Notes: generated by a model not told the origin, from the letters alone. A stretch of DNA of 64,000 bases from Ptychodera flava (GCF_041260155.1 NC_091945.1:29056796-29120795); one strand, 5' to 3'. Numbered from the stretch's first letter, positions 48,768-61,215 are shown. A program made the numbers and translations.

Positions 48768-50210
48768 TAAAATGATCATTCACGTTGTATGGAAAGATAC
48801 AGTTCATTATAACTTAATTTAAATGGTTGGTTCGACAAATCATGTGAATGGAAATTTGAATTCCATGACCTCTCAAACAGACCAAAATACATAAAACCTT
48901 GTGTCAAAGATGCTTGATAAATTAAAATACGGTGTAATGTTTGAGGAGACCATTATAGCAGCAATGCGGGTTAAAATCCCTCCATTAGAAGTAAGATTTT
49001 TTTCCAGTTCAGAAAACAAGCAATGAAAACCCTGCGACCAATAAAACCTTACCAAACACAACAAAATAGGTCTCAAGAATGCTTGGTTGGCTAAGATACG
49101 ACTCAATGTTTTTGTGGCATCCATTTGTGAGGCCATAGTTGATATTGGTTGGTCATTTTTGCTTTAAATGAAATATTTCACATTTAGTATGCAATCTCAG
49201 CTAAGATATACCTTGATGTTTATTGTGGAAACCAACTTAGCAGCAATCTTGGATTGTAAGAATCCATTTCAGATTTTCATGCTTGATTTTATAGCAAATA
49301 TAACAAACGATGCCAATTTTTTTACCCTTAACACATGCTGAAAGACACCAAAATCAGTGGCATAGTGTATTGTGATATGATCCTTACACACTGAAACAGG
49401 TATTTGGATTTTATGCAAATTTTTATGCAAATTAAGGGATGTACATGTCAGCCAATGAAAAATATGAATTGCTTGACCCAATATATACCTGGCAAAGGAG
49501 ACCGAAATGACTCCAACAGCTTCTAATTGAGCTGAGATATGATACTTATACCTGTTTTTGGAGGTCGTTTTGGCAGCCATCTTGGATATTTATGCAAATT
49601 AAGGGTAGCACATGTCAGGCAATGAAAGATATGAGTTCCTTAGCCCCATTTACCTGGCAAAGGAGACCACAATGACTCCAACAGCTTTTCGTGGAGCTGA
49701 GATATGGCATTTTACATGTTTTTGGGGTCATTTTGGCAGCCATCTTGTATTTGTATGCAAATTAAGGGTTGCACATGTTGGGAAATGAAAGAAATGAATA
49801 CCTCGGCCCTGTTTACCTGGCAAATGACACCAAAATCATTTTCATAACATTTCATAGAGCTGAGATATTACCATTTATATATTTTGGCGGCCATCTTGGC
49901 GGCCATCTTGAATATATTAAAATGCCCAAGGGTGCCAGGGTGGCATCATGCAGATCCTGATTCAGTAGGCTTTGAAGATACAGAAACCACCGAGAACTAT
50001 TGTGGGGCCGAAATTTTTGGGTTCGACCAAAAATCAGGGTTTCTGCACCAGACTATTATACTTCCGATCAGGAGCTATATCCTGTGTCAATTACCCCTTT
50101 GACTCCCACGGTATTGTCAGGAACCGCTCATATACTCTCAATGTTTTCATGAACAACTCATCTTGTACCCCAGGTCTGAAGATGTGTTTTTGGACACAGC
50201 CCTAATACAT

Positions 50211-50371
50211 CTGCGCCAAACCAGAATACCTCTAAGGTGTCCTGAGCAACGACTCTACAACTTCAGCGCTACTAGGCTGGTTAAGTGTGAGCGAGTCCAA
50301 GAGGAGCTGGATAATTTTCTTGCTTGATTACATATGAATTACAAGGGCAACACCTACGATGGTTTATAATC
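50211..50371 (+). repeat. Dispersed 160-bp repeat, copy 1
   Basis: Direct repeat of 57484-57643. It begins CTGCGCCAAACCAG and ends GATGGTTTATAATC, and shares CTACAACTTCAGCGCTACT and CCTCTAAGG blocks. It lies just outside the right arm of the giant foldback element. Function unknown. Confidence 0.75.
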
Positions 50372-50491
50372 ATGGGAAAAAAGAGGGCCGTCAGTTTGCT
50401 GCGATCCGTAAAGTTCAAGCAGAGTCAGAACATGCGCGAACTCTCACTTAGAGAAAAATCCCTTTCACATTTAACTCAAGACTTTAAGTGT

Positions 50492-50610
50492 ATATAATCT
50501 AATCTAATCTTATCTAATCTAATCTAATCTAATATAATATAATATAATATAATATAATATAATATAATATAATATAATATAATATAATATAATATAATAT
50601 AATATAATGT
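50492..50610. repeat. (TAATC)n/(TAATA)n microsatellite
   Basis: About 24 pentanucleotide units that change from AATCT to AATAT part-way through. Open frames crossing it are artefacts. Confidence 0.95.
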
Positions 50611-50984
50611 AATAGCACAACGCTAGCAAATTTTGTGATGACATCAGTCTCCCAAAATATTGTAGATAATGTGTCAATGATCATGTAAGATGGCCAAAGA
50701 TGTTTTCTACATCGACAAATAATAGCAATAATGTACCTCCGACAGGAACACAAGAAACTAGCAGCCTTTGCAATACACGATGTACTCGGCTTCGCCTGGT
50801 ACATCCACCGCGTGTCGTGCAAAGTTTGTTTGAGTTCATTATACCATCACCGGGTATTCCACTCTTTTTGACCAAGTGTACGCCATCTCTGCACTTGCTA
50901 ACACGACGTCATAAATTGCATATATTATGAAGCAGTTAAAGCTCGTGAATTACCCGTCGATTGAGGTTGTTTATTACACGAAGA

Positions 50985-53900
50985 TTACATTGATATACGA
51001 TATACTAGTGCGCCGATCACTAGAAACTTGGAAATAACATTTGAAAATGAATGCACAAATTATTTACAGCACTGAACAAAAGGAAACATGATCCAATGGT
51101 ACAGCTACTTCGGCTTTGATAGTTATATCTGAAAAATGGACTTACCATCATTGTATCTGCGGTATCATGATCGTCTGTTCTTTCTTGCCCAAGTTTGGGA
51201 TCGCTCTAGTAAAGGGCAGAAGAAAGTACAACGTGAGCAATTCTGCGCAAGGAAAATAAAAACTAAGTTATGGATCTTTCTCAAAGTCTTCGCGCAAACT
51301 TTGGGGAATGTATGTAAACCGTCAGGAATTGCAAAAATACTATTGCCAATATATTACGTACAGAATGACTGCCAAGTCTGGCAACATACAGGGAAGATCA
51401 CCCAAGCTGGACAGTTGCCTAAATGTTACTTGTTTTTTCTTTGTGCAGCACACGTACAGGTCTTTCAGCTTGATTGTGAACAATTTCATGTTCATTGCGC
51501 ACGTTTTTAAAAAGTACACACATAATCTGTTGATAAGCCACGCATTGAAGTTACCGACTCATGACTCATTTTGTGTGAGTGGTAAACAGTGGCTGTATCA
51601 GCGGTCAAATGCCTCTCTGTTGACTGGAAGGATGCCATTATCTCGCACCCTGTGTTCTGGCAATAGTGATCGGTTTCTTGCAAGACGAGGACCCCATATG
51701 ATTTTCTTAAAAATAAGGGATATGCCTTTCCTAAGACTAGAGAGACTTTTCGTGTTTTTCTAACCAATGATTAAATGAGTTGGCAACATTAACATCTGGC
51801 TTATTTACACATTCTGTGTGTACTTAAGAAGAAAACGTGTATGATGGTCATGCAAGTGTTCGCAGCTAAGCTGAAAGACCTTTAAGTTTTGTAGATAACA
51901 GAGCACAATAAAAGAATATGTCTTTTGAATGTTTGGATAGAGGTGTCAAGTTACTAATCGAGTTGGTGAGAACTAAACGAGACTGAAGTTAATTAGGACA
52001 ACAGTCTGGGTAAACAAAATTAATTACAATGTAATCAGGCGGAGGCCAATCAATTTTTTATGAGAAGAAAAGATAAGTTTTGGGTAGAAAGAATGAATGC
52101 AGTCACTCAGACGTTTGTGACGAACAGAACTGTAACTTTAGTCTTTGTTTAGATCTCATCAACTCGATAATTAATTTGATACACTATCCAAAAACTAAAA
52201 AGCCTTGGTTATCTTTATCTGTGATTTTTACACATCTTGTGTGTGCTTCACATTGATATACGCTACGCTACAATCTCGGTCACTAGACTTGGACATAATC
52301 TTCGAAAAGGAATGCAAAGATTATTTACGGCATTGAATAAAAGGAAATATGATCAAACGATAAAGTTTGGCCTTGATAATTCTTACAAAAGAATATACTT
52401 ACCACTTTTGTCTCTTCTTCGGTGGCTTTGTCGCCTGTTCTTTCTTTCTCAAGTAGGGGGTCGTTCTAGAAAAGGACAGAATAAGGTACAACATGATCAG
52501 TTCTCCGCAAAGAAAATAAAAACGAAGTTATGACTCATTCTGACAGTCTTCAAGCAAACATTTAGGAATACATCTATACCATGCTGAAATGCTAAAATTC
52601 TGTCGTCAATATATTAACGATAGAATGACTGCCAAGGGTAGCAACATACAGGAAAGGTCATCAAAGGTGGACAGTTGCCTGAATGCTACGCTTTCTTTTT
52701 TTGCAGCACACATACAGGTCTTTCAGCTTGACTTTGAACAATTGCATGTTCATCCAACACGTTTTTTCTAAAATAAACACAGAATCTGTTGATACGGTGA
52801 TCAGTGTGAAGGTCTTGAAGTCGCAAATAGTCTTGAAGTAAGTACATGAAGTGATCCCGAAAAAGTTTAATGAAAAACTGTACAGTCCCGTATTTATACT
52901 ACATGGCCCTATCCAGAGGATAGAAGAACAATCTAGAATTCCTATTGATATGCTAATTACTGTTCCAAAAATATCTTCACTTGAAGTAAACATGACTTTC
53001 TAGTAAGTTCTGAACATGACTAATTGACCTCAAAGTTATGGACGAGAATGACCTTAAGCACGTGACCTGCAAGATGTTCTAGAATAATTAACTCGGGTCA
53101 TTGGTGTAGGAGAATGCCCTACATAAAAGTGATGAACATGGAATTGTCGGCAGCCCAGCTGAAAGACCTGTAAGTTGATGTGTAGATAACATAGCACACT
53201 AAAAGAATATATCATTTGGATGTTTGAATAGAGGTGTCAAGTTACTAATCGAGTTGGTGAGATCTAAACGAGACTGAAGTTAATTAGGACAACAGTCTTG
53301 GTAAACAAAATTAAATACAATGTTATCAGGCGGAGGCCAATCAATTTTTTATGAGAAGAAAAGATAAGCTGTGAGTAGAATGGATGGATGCAGTCACTCA
53401 GACGTTTGTGACAAACAAAACTGTAACTTTAGTTTCTGTTTAGATCTTATCAACTCGATAATTCAGTGACTATCTCGCTATGATTTATCCTGCAGAATTG
53501 GAGATTAAAGGAACTATAGAAACGGCCTCTTCTGCTAGATATCTGGATATTTTCCTTGAATTTGACTCTAATGGTCACCTTACTACTAGGCTATATGGAA
53601 GAGAGATGATTTCAACTTTAGTATTATTAATTTCCCACATCTCATCAGCTTATGGGGTATACATTTCCCAGCTTCTTCGAAATACAAGAGCATGCAGTTT
53701 ATATGGTGATTTTGTAGAGAGACATAGCCATCTCTCTTACAAACTGCTTAATCAAGGTAACACCAGAGAAAGACTTGTCTCTTCATTCAAACGCTTTTTT
53801 GGCAGGTATCACAAGCTGGTAAATAAATAATATATCTCTCTTCGACAAATGATCGCTGATGGCATCAGTGACATCGGGCCTTAGTTGGTGACCACTATAC

Positions 53901-55015
53901 CTATTTGACTTACAGATTGATATATGGCGGGTGCCACATATTAGGCAGGATGCGCTTACAATTTTCGAAACACCTGACATCACTTCTTTGCCTTTTGGCC
54001 AGAGGTCCATATATCTTTTTTTCATGAATTTGACTTTGTTGTGTGTATCGGTGCTTTACTGTCTGTTATGTGCTGTTTTGTGTCTATGTTTATAACTAGT
54101 GTATTACGAATTTTGACCTAGTGTTATCGATTACCGATTGGTATGATTATGATTATTTTGATAGCCTATCCAAACACTCAAAAGCCTTAGTCTCTTTATC
54201 TACGATTTCTACACATCTTGTGTGTGCTGCAAATTGATATACGCTATGCTACGATGCCGATAACAGACAATTGGGAAAAAAATGCAAAAATAATTTACGG
54301 CATTGAATAAAAGGAAACATAATCAAACGATACAGCTTGTTTGGCTTTGATAATTATAACAAAAGGGTGGACTTACCGCCTTTGTATTTTCTTTGGTCGC
54401 TTGGGTGCCTGTTTCTACACTCTCAAGTGGGACATCGCTCTTGTAAAAAAACATAATTAGGCACAACATGATCATTTCTCCGCAAGGAAAATAAAAACTA
54501 AGTTATGAATCATTCTGACAGTGTTAAAGCAAACTTTGAGGAATATTTCTATACCATCCTGAACAGCAAAAATGCTGTCGCAATGACTGCCAAACTTGCA
54601 ACACACAGAGAAGATCATGTGCTATGTTTCTTCTTTGTCTAGCACACATAAGCTGTGTAGATAACAGCAAACATACAGTACGTGTCTCTTTTAATGTTTG
54701 GATAGAGGTGTCAAGTTACTTTATCGAGTTGGTGAGATCTAAACGAGACTGAAACAGCTGGGTTAAAAGTAATTACAATTAAATTAGACAAAGGCCAATC
54801 ATTTTTATGAGGCGAACTGATAAACAGAGAGTGGAATGATGGATGGAGTAACTCATGATCAGACGTTTGTGACGGACGGAAATGTAACTCAGCTCTATTG
54901 AGAGTGTATTAACTCGATGAGTAATTTGATACCCCATCCAAACACACATAAGACTTGGTTCGCCTTATCTACTATGCATATGATTTCTATACATTTTGTG
55001 TGTGCTGCACAAAAA
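50985..55015. repeat. Tandem array of about 1.26-kb units
   Basis: Unit starts (TTGATATACG followed by ATTTACxGCA-TGAA-AAAAGGAAA) occur near 50989, 52251 and 54234. Units share GAATGACTGCCAA with GGACAGTTGCCT, the AGGTCTTTCAGCTTGA segment, and GAGTTGGTGAGA-CTAAACGAGACTGAA. Unit 2 is lengthened by a retroelement insertion at about 53463-54152; unit 3 is partial. Open frames in the units (for example 51136-51510) are not conserved as frames between units, so I do not call them genes. Confidence 0.85.
53463..54152 (+). mobile_element. Retroelement tail (fossil) inserted in the array
   Basis: About 690 bp absent from the equivalent position in array units 1 and 3. It holds the C-terminal tail of a retroelement polyprotein of a type widespread in invertebrates (landmarks YLDIFLEFDSNGHL, AYGVYISQL, FKRFFGRYHKLV), then its 3' untranslated region. 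The reverse transcriptase core is not present, so this is a 5'-truncated, broken copy. Superfamily (LINE-like or Penelope-like) not resolved. Confidence 0.7.
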
Positions 55016-55355
55016 AAGTAAACGTAACCTATAGGCAACTGTCAAGTTTAGATGATCTTCTCTGTAATAACAGAACTGCAATAATGTAAACTGGCTAACC
55101 ATGAGTAGCAATAACACTATGAGTGATTCTGTCATTTACCATGACGTTTTCAGTGGAGATGTGGCAGGGACTGGAAACATTAAATTCTTCCGTTAAAGGA
55201 CTTGAAATATATTCTCATTCCAACAACAAACATACAGCATGCACGTACACACAAAGAACGATGATTCCCTTTAAACAGGTATAAAAAAGTTCTGACTAGA
55301 GCATGGTAACACCGAAAACAATTAAATTTACATTGATCTATTGTTGGAAAGCTCG

Positions 55356-55357
<2 letters not shown>

Positions 55358-55420
<63 letters not shown>
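55358..55420. repeat. (TA)n microsatellite
   Basis: About 31 TA units, uninterrupted. Confidence 0.97.
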
Positions 55421-55423
<3 letters not shown>

Positions 55424-55540
55424 GAAGTATACAGATGTCCTCGTGGGAAATTACAGTGCTCGATGCTAAAGCAGAGCGTTATAAATAAACAGATTACTTC
55501 AAGAACAAAGTATTGAAATCTATTACTTAAGTTTCATGCA

Positions 55541-56101
55541 TCCTGCAATCCTAAGATAGAAGTGAAAGGATTACTAGCTCGACACTCACCAATCAGCTAA
55601 GCTAATTGCAGGGTTAAGTCGACATGCCCCTTGAAGGGTAACTGTCAAGTCAAAGGCGTGGTTTACAAGGCCAAAGTATAACCGGGGACAATGCAGAGAG
55701 GGTTTACATCGGCCTCACTGATAACCCCTCAAGACACGCTACACTAACCATATGAAATCGTTCCGTAACGAGAGATACAAAAACGACACTAAGTTGTCAA
55801 AAATTGTATGGAATTTAAGAATAAGGGCCAATTCTTTGACATTTCGTGGTCAATCATTGATAAAGCATTGAGCTACTCTAACATAAGCAAGCGATGTAAT
55901 CTTTGTATATCAGAAAAGCTGCACATTATCAATGCTGACAAATCTACGCTGTTAAACAAACGCTCTGAGTTGGTTTCAAAATGTCGCCACCAAAACAAAT
56001 ATTATTTATCAAATTTAAACACCACCTACAAATAGAATGGTACGTCCCAATCATATATGTAAGAGCGTCGAGCTAGTAATCCTTTCGTTAGGATAGCAGG
56101 A
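55541..56101 (+). mobile_element. GIY-YIG endonuclease retroelement fossil between inverted repeats
   Basis: Inverted repeats of about 45 bp (55541-55590 and 56059-56101, sharing AAAGGATTACTAGCTCGAC) enclose the remains of a GIY-YIG endonuclease domain. Landmarks are VYIGLTDN for the YIG strand, SWSIIDKA, and the tail KRCNLCISEKLHIINAD with a LLNKRSEL-SKCRH segment. This domain with such a cysteine-containing tail is typical of the endonuclease of Penelope-like retroelements (family knowledge). The copy is broken in a few places and lacks any reverse transcriptase. Old, not functional. Confidence 0.6.
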
Positions 56102-56359
56102 GAAACATCCGATATGTTAGCGGCCCATGAACGATGTACTGACCAGTTTCCATGGTTACCCGGGCCAGTGAAGCCTTTCGATGTTTTCAACGTCAAAGTA
56201 GACGCTTAACGCTAGGTGTAAACTACCATGCGCGCACTGCTATTTTGGCTTTCGTTAAATCTGTTTGATGCTGGTCGATAATAGTAAAATTGATTGAAAA
56301 TGCCTGATTGTAACTTAATGTCATATAGCATTAACTGTGAAGAGGTATGTAATGAAAAT

Positions 56360-56477
56360 ATTATTGCCTGAATACATCGGTTTATGTGTCCTCGCAGGAG
56401 AGACAATTTTCCCTCCTGGCGTCGGGCAAATTGTCACCTGCTCTCGGGTACCTAACCAAATATATTCAGGCAATAAT
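56360..56477. repeat. 118-bp inverted-repeat unit
   Basis: ATTATTGCCTGAATA at the left end is exactly inverted at the right end (TATTCAGGCAATAAT). An inner pair, GACAATTTTCC and GGCAAATTGTC, is nested within. It abuts a (TA)n tract on its right. Either a tiny MITE that targets TA-rich DNA or a simple hairpin. Confidence 0.6.
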
Positions 56478-56478
56478 G

Positions 56479-56479
<1 letters not shown>

Positions 56480-56555
<76 letters not shown>

Positions 56556-56575
56556 ATATATATATTTTATATGAT
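56480..56575. repeat. (TA)n microsatellite
   Basis: A long TA tract with a single interruption (ATTATA) near 56545. Confidence 0.95.
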
Positions 56576-56579
56576 GTTT

Positions 56580-57480
56580 TCCGATTGTTTCGTTTTCTTT
56601 GTTATTCGATTACTTTTATTACAGAACTTAAATCTTTGTAATTCAACCTTTGACACACTGCTATCCTCATGATTAGTGTATTTCGTAGATACTTGGACAA
56701 CTGTCTGCAGCAACACTGTGAAATGTATGAAACACCAAATATGGTGTGGTCGACAACTCGTACACTTGAAGTAGTTCATAGATCACTGAAGCTCAACGGA
56801 GAACTGAGAAGGAATCAAGATGGCAGAGATTACAGTAGCATCTGGTTCAAATTCACTTTACAGATTCACTAAGAACGATATTCTCAAGTCACAAAACGTT
56901 TCAGTTTAGTTTTTTTTTTGACAAAGCTCATTGCTATCTTTGGTCTGTCTCCGAATGCTTCTTTCACCACAATGTATAGTTCTTTAAAAAGCAGTTCTAT
57001 TAACCTGCGCATTACTTTCTCGAGTGGTTTAATTATAACTCTAAAATGGAGCAGAAAACAGAACATCTGAGGAAATTTTTTGTGAACATTTAGTGATTCT
57101 GATTTAGAATGGTGAGTCATAAAAGTACGTGTTTCTAAAAAAAAATCAAAGAAATACACAATGCATATAGTCAATTTTTATATCTTATGAATGAATGCAT
57201 CTCAAGACTATTTTCTCATGATTAGGTTGTGATAAGAAACAAGGCAGGGTGAATCTAGAGATCCAGTAAAACTTTCTGGATATGCACTCAGCGCCCACAT
57301 TATTCTATTAGAAACTAAATGTTGTGAAGTCGTTTTATCCTCTTGTCATATTCTCCTAGAGGTTTTGAAACATTTGTTCAACATTTTGTTAGATTTTTAC
57401 TCTCACATCACAGGAGATTAGCTTCCCTATGTGAAAGTGTGCATGGGCACTAAGCACCGGGTGCGCTTACTTCGACCATG
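56580..57480. other. Intergenic, nothing recognised
   Basis: Overlapping open frames on both strands (56567-56779, 56669-56872, 56884-57174) conflict with one another and resemble no family that I know. Confidence 0.3.
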
Positions 57481-57483
57481 GAT

Positions 57484-57643
57484 CTGCGCGAAACCAGGAC
57501 ACCTCTAAGGCGTTCTAAGCTCCGACTCTACAGCTTCAGCGCTACTCAACTCGCTAAGTACAATCAGGTCCAATAGGCGATATATAATTATCTTGGTCTG
57601 TAACACAGGATTACGAGGGTGACACCTAGGATGGTTTACAATC
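57484..57643 (+). repeat. Dispersed 160-bp repeat, copy 2
   Basis: Direct counterpart of 50211-50371, ending 16 bp before the TIR element at 57659. Both copies being next to a DNA element may be coincidence or may mark a preferred insertion context. Confidence 0.75.
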
Positions 57644-57658
57644 GCTTGGAAAAGCATG

Positions 57659-58271
57659 GCTCGAAATTAACTTTTTCCCTGGTTGTCCACTTGGGCTACT
57701 ATTTTCTGAAGTTGGTATAGCCCAGTGACAATGGCTGGTAGCCCATGCATACTTGAGTTTACGTATTGTTTTCATTAATAAGAGAAGAAAAAACTATTTA
57801 TCGAGATTCTGCCAATGAAGTGAATTCGTTAGTTATTTGATGTAAATACTTGCACACCTTTATTACCCAAAGGAAACTGGTATAATTGACGACAGTGACA
57901 CTAAAGAGTTTTGTGACCTATCACTGTATTGACAACCCATTTCATTCTCAGGGTTGCATGCCAAGTTTGATAGTCATCATGGCAATGACTGCCACCTTCT
58001 CAACAGCGCTAAAACAAGACCATGGACTTTCTGTAGCAGGGAGGAGTTTGCGATTGATACATTTAGATCAAAATGCAATGAAAATACATTTTCATTGGCC
58101 ATCATTTTCTATGCTCGTCCAGAAGTGGAAGACTGGACATGGCACGCCAAGTACTGACTGAATTTCATGTCCCAGGCTTAGGTAGTCCATGTGGGCTACA
58201 TTCCATGGACTTTGGTAGCACCAGGCAAAAGTTGGTAGTCTGTGGACGCGGGACTACCGCTAATTTCGAGC
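57659..58271. mobile_element. TIR element with a GCTCGAAATTA terminus
   Basis: A 613-bp element whose ends are GCTCGAAATTA and TAATTTCGAGC. Subterminal GGTAG(T/C)CC-type motifs are repeated on both sides (GGTAGCCCATG left; GGTAGTC and GGACTACC right). The interior holds a protein-like + strand frame (57954-58157) with SHHGNDCHLLNSAKTRPWTF and ending WTWHAKY, with no family recognised. No clear target duplication. A MITE that may have captured a coding fragment. Confidence 0.5.
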
Positions 58272-58798
58272 GCTGAAAAAGTCGATTTAGACGATCAGTC
58301 TTGACGATTAATGGTAATGTACTCGCTCGTTGAAGTATGCTGTCACTAGCCGACGCGCCGCTGGTCTGAACAGTAAACAATTCGTAAACAATCATTTCAT
58401 GATGGCATATTCCACTTTAACCTACAGGGACACCTAGGGCGCATCGCGCGATTGTTTAAGGTCCCGGGTAAGGTACATGTTGCTCTTTATGCTGTTAACA
58501 TAGTAAAGGTCAGCGGTCACATTGTTGTGTGACTCTGCATTGTTTCACGTCGAGTGTGTAAACGGCGCAACTTTCGAATGAATTTTGTCCACTGCACTAA
58601 TTCCTTTGTCAGGAAAGGTTACCAATTCTGAATGTAGGACGTCCATTATCCCAAATATTTAATGACAGGACTACATGGAAAGCAACGGGATACTGGATAT
58701 CGCCGATGAATTTGATGTCTGTTACAACGGTCCTTTGTTTGTGGAGTGACAGTGCTGTTCCCGATCTCGACAATGATGTTAGCACCTGTGATCATAGC

Positions 58799-59010
58799 GA
58801 GTCCTTTAAACTTTCATGGACCAATCCGAGGTATCCCTGAATCTTTCAAAGACTATACTAATGTGACCTTGGAAACTTTCAGGGACCACCCGAATGAGTC
58901 CTTGAAACTTTCAGGGACCACCCAGATGAGTCCTTGAAACTTTCGGGGACCACCCTGATGTGTCCCTTCATTTTTTTAAGGGACCACTTAGATATGACCC
59001 CTAAACATTT
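58799..59010. repeat. 32-bp minisatellite
   Basis: Units of 32 bp with consensus GAGTCCTTGAAACTTTC followed by AGGGACCACCCxGAT. About three close copies are flanked by three or four decayed ones. Open frames in both directions across it are side effects of the period. Confidence 0.85.
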
Positions 59011-59867
59011 TTTAATGACTGGCCTAGAGAGACACTTTGAAATAGTAAAGAACATCAGATATGATCCCGAAACCTTCAAATGCATCCAGGTCCTCAAGTT
59101 TTACCTTTAATCTTGACATTTTCAAGAATGTGTATCAATGAGATGAATTATTCTTAAAAAATTGTCAAAAAAGATAAATTTACAATTTTTGAAAAGCAGA
59201 TGGCTTTAAATACTACAATTTTTTATACTACTTTTACATTTAATTCGATAATTACAGTTTAAATAATTACTAAATGCCTTGCGTAAACCTCTTAGAGAGC
59301 ATATTCTGTGACTTTTACTGTTCATTATGTAGTGCCACAAAGAAATACCAGCAATAGTGAATCAAGTGTAAATTACAATAACGATCATTTTGATTTTATC
59401 AAATAATGGCGAACTTTAAAATTAAGATGCAAGTTTGATAAATATCCACATTTCTTTATCATGATTTTAGAGAAATTGCAATTTTGGCAGCCTGAAATTG
59501 TCATGATAACATTTGTCGATTAAGTATTTTCTCTATTAACAAATGATAGTAGATTTCCATGGCCTTTCACATTACCTGAAGATGAATACGGCTATTTTTC
59601 AATCAAGTTCAAATTCACAACATACGGCGTCAGTCGCCTAGCGGAGAGCCAACAGACAGAAACGTTCGGCTAAATACCCAATCTCAAAAAGAGTGATTCA
59701 ATAACCGAGCTAAGTTGTTACATTTTCTGACTGCGACCGCTCCACACATTGAAGAGTTCATGAAGCATCCATGCTCGCACACTGCACTCGCTATCACACA
59801 TCGCACACAAACTTTATAGGCGAGCGGCAGACTCATCTATCTTTCACACTTAATGTACCCACCTTAC

Positions 59868-61215
59868 ACACGGCCACACCATACGTCATTTAGAGCTTGT
59901 TATCTCTACTTCAAGGAAATGGACGATGTGGAGCTGCCAAGTAGGGACATACCCCCTAATTTGCATAATACACATGGGTATCCAATTACATAAATGCAAT
60001 ATAAATTAGAAATTTCATTGTAAACTACTGTAAACATACTTTTAAAATATAAAGTGATATATCAATGAAAGGTATTTGCGTGTAAAATACATGGATATCC
60101 AAAGTGGTATTTGAATTGATTTCACTGAAATATTTCCATATTTATTGTGAAAAAGTTATTTTCCCCTTTTGAATAAAATATTTTAAAATTTTAACACATG
60201 CAGCCACGTCATACAGCCACATCATACGTCATTTGAAAGCTTATCATCACTACTTTATGAAAATGGACAATGTTTAGCTGTCAGGTAGCGCTATAGCCCC
60301 TAATTTGCATAATTTACACGGGTATCCAATTTGCATAAATGCGATATAAAATCAGAAATTTATTGTTAACTAATCTAAACATACTTTTAAACTGTCGAGT
60401 GATATAAGAAATGAAAGGTATTTGCATGTAGAACACAACTTTGATACCCAAAGAGATATTTAAATCGATTTCACTGAAATATTTTCATATTTATATTGTA
60501 AATTTTGTTTCCCTTTTTGAATAACAATATTTTAAAAATTTTAATACATACAGCCATATAATACAGCCACATCATACGTCATTTGAAAGCTTATTATCTG
60601 TACTTCATGAAAATTGACGATGTTGAGCTATCAAGTACGGTCGTAGCTTCTTATTTGCATAATCACATCGGTACGCCACTTTCAGAAATGTGATATAAAT
60701 TTAGGAATTTTTTAACTACTTTAGCATACTTTAAACTACTGAGTGATATATCAAATGAAAGGTATTTGCATGTACAATATGTAATAGATACCCAAAGAGA
60801 TATTGAAATGATTTTATTGAATTTGTTTTATAATTATATAGAAAAAAATATTTTCCCCTTTTTGGATAACTATATTTCAATACTTTTAACACTTAAATAC
60901 AGCATACAGCCACATTATACGTCACTTGAAAGCCTATCATCTGCTATACGAAAATGGACGATATGCAGCTGCATAATGCAGCCGTAATTCTTTAATTTGC
61001 ATAATGCACACGGGTACACGAGTCCGATATAAAATTATAAAAATCCATTGTTTTGTACTCTTCACTTGCTTTTAACTATCGAGTTATATATCAAATGAAA
61101 GGTATTGGCATTTAGAATAGAACTATGAATTTCAAACACGTATCTAAAATATTCTTATTGAATATTTTTATTTAAATCGCGAATATCTTGACTTATTTTT
61201 GATATTCATAAAATT
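59868..61215. repeat. Tandem array of about 345-bp units
   Basis: Four units begin at ATACGTCA(T/C)T (59881, 60224, 60574, 60917; spacing 343-350 bp). Each contains AATTTGCATAAT, GGGTA-CCA, AGTGATATATCA-ATGAAAGGTATT and TTTTCCCCTTTTTGAAT. Divergence is moderate. An inverted partial copy lies at 63165-63560, so the array is probably one arm of a larger foldback element. Confidence 0.85.

Larger units (their letters stand above)
45352..50058. mobile_element. Giant foldback element, 4.7 kb
   Basis: Left arm 45352 to about 46550 and right arm about 48815 to 50058 are inverted copies of each other (about 1.2 kb each, high identity). The outermost shared bases are ATAGTCTGGTGC. Each arm holds three tandem units of about 162 bp, each with AAGATGGC(T/C)GCC, ATATCTCAGCTC, GT(C/A)ATTTGCCAGGTAAA and CCCTTAATTTGCATA. 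The loop of about 2.26 kb is not inverted. I could not fix a target duplication, so the ends are approximate. This is a non-autonomous or decayed DNA element of foldback type. Confidence 0.85.

Noticed and set aside
51136-51763. Two overlapping + strand frames of 124 and 151 codons
   Set aside because: They lie inside the 1.26-kb repeat unit, overlap each other in different frames and are not kept open in the other units.
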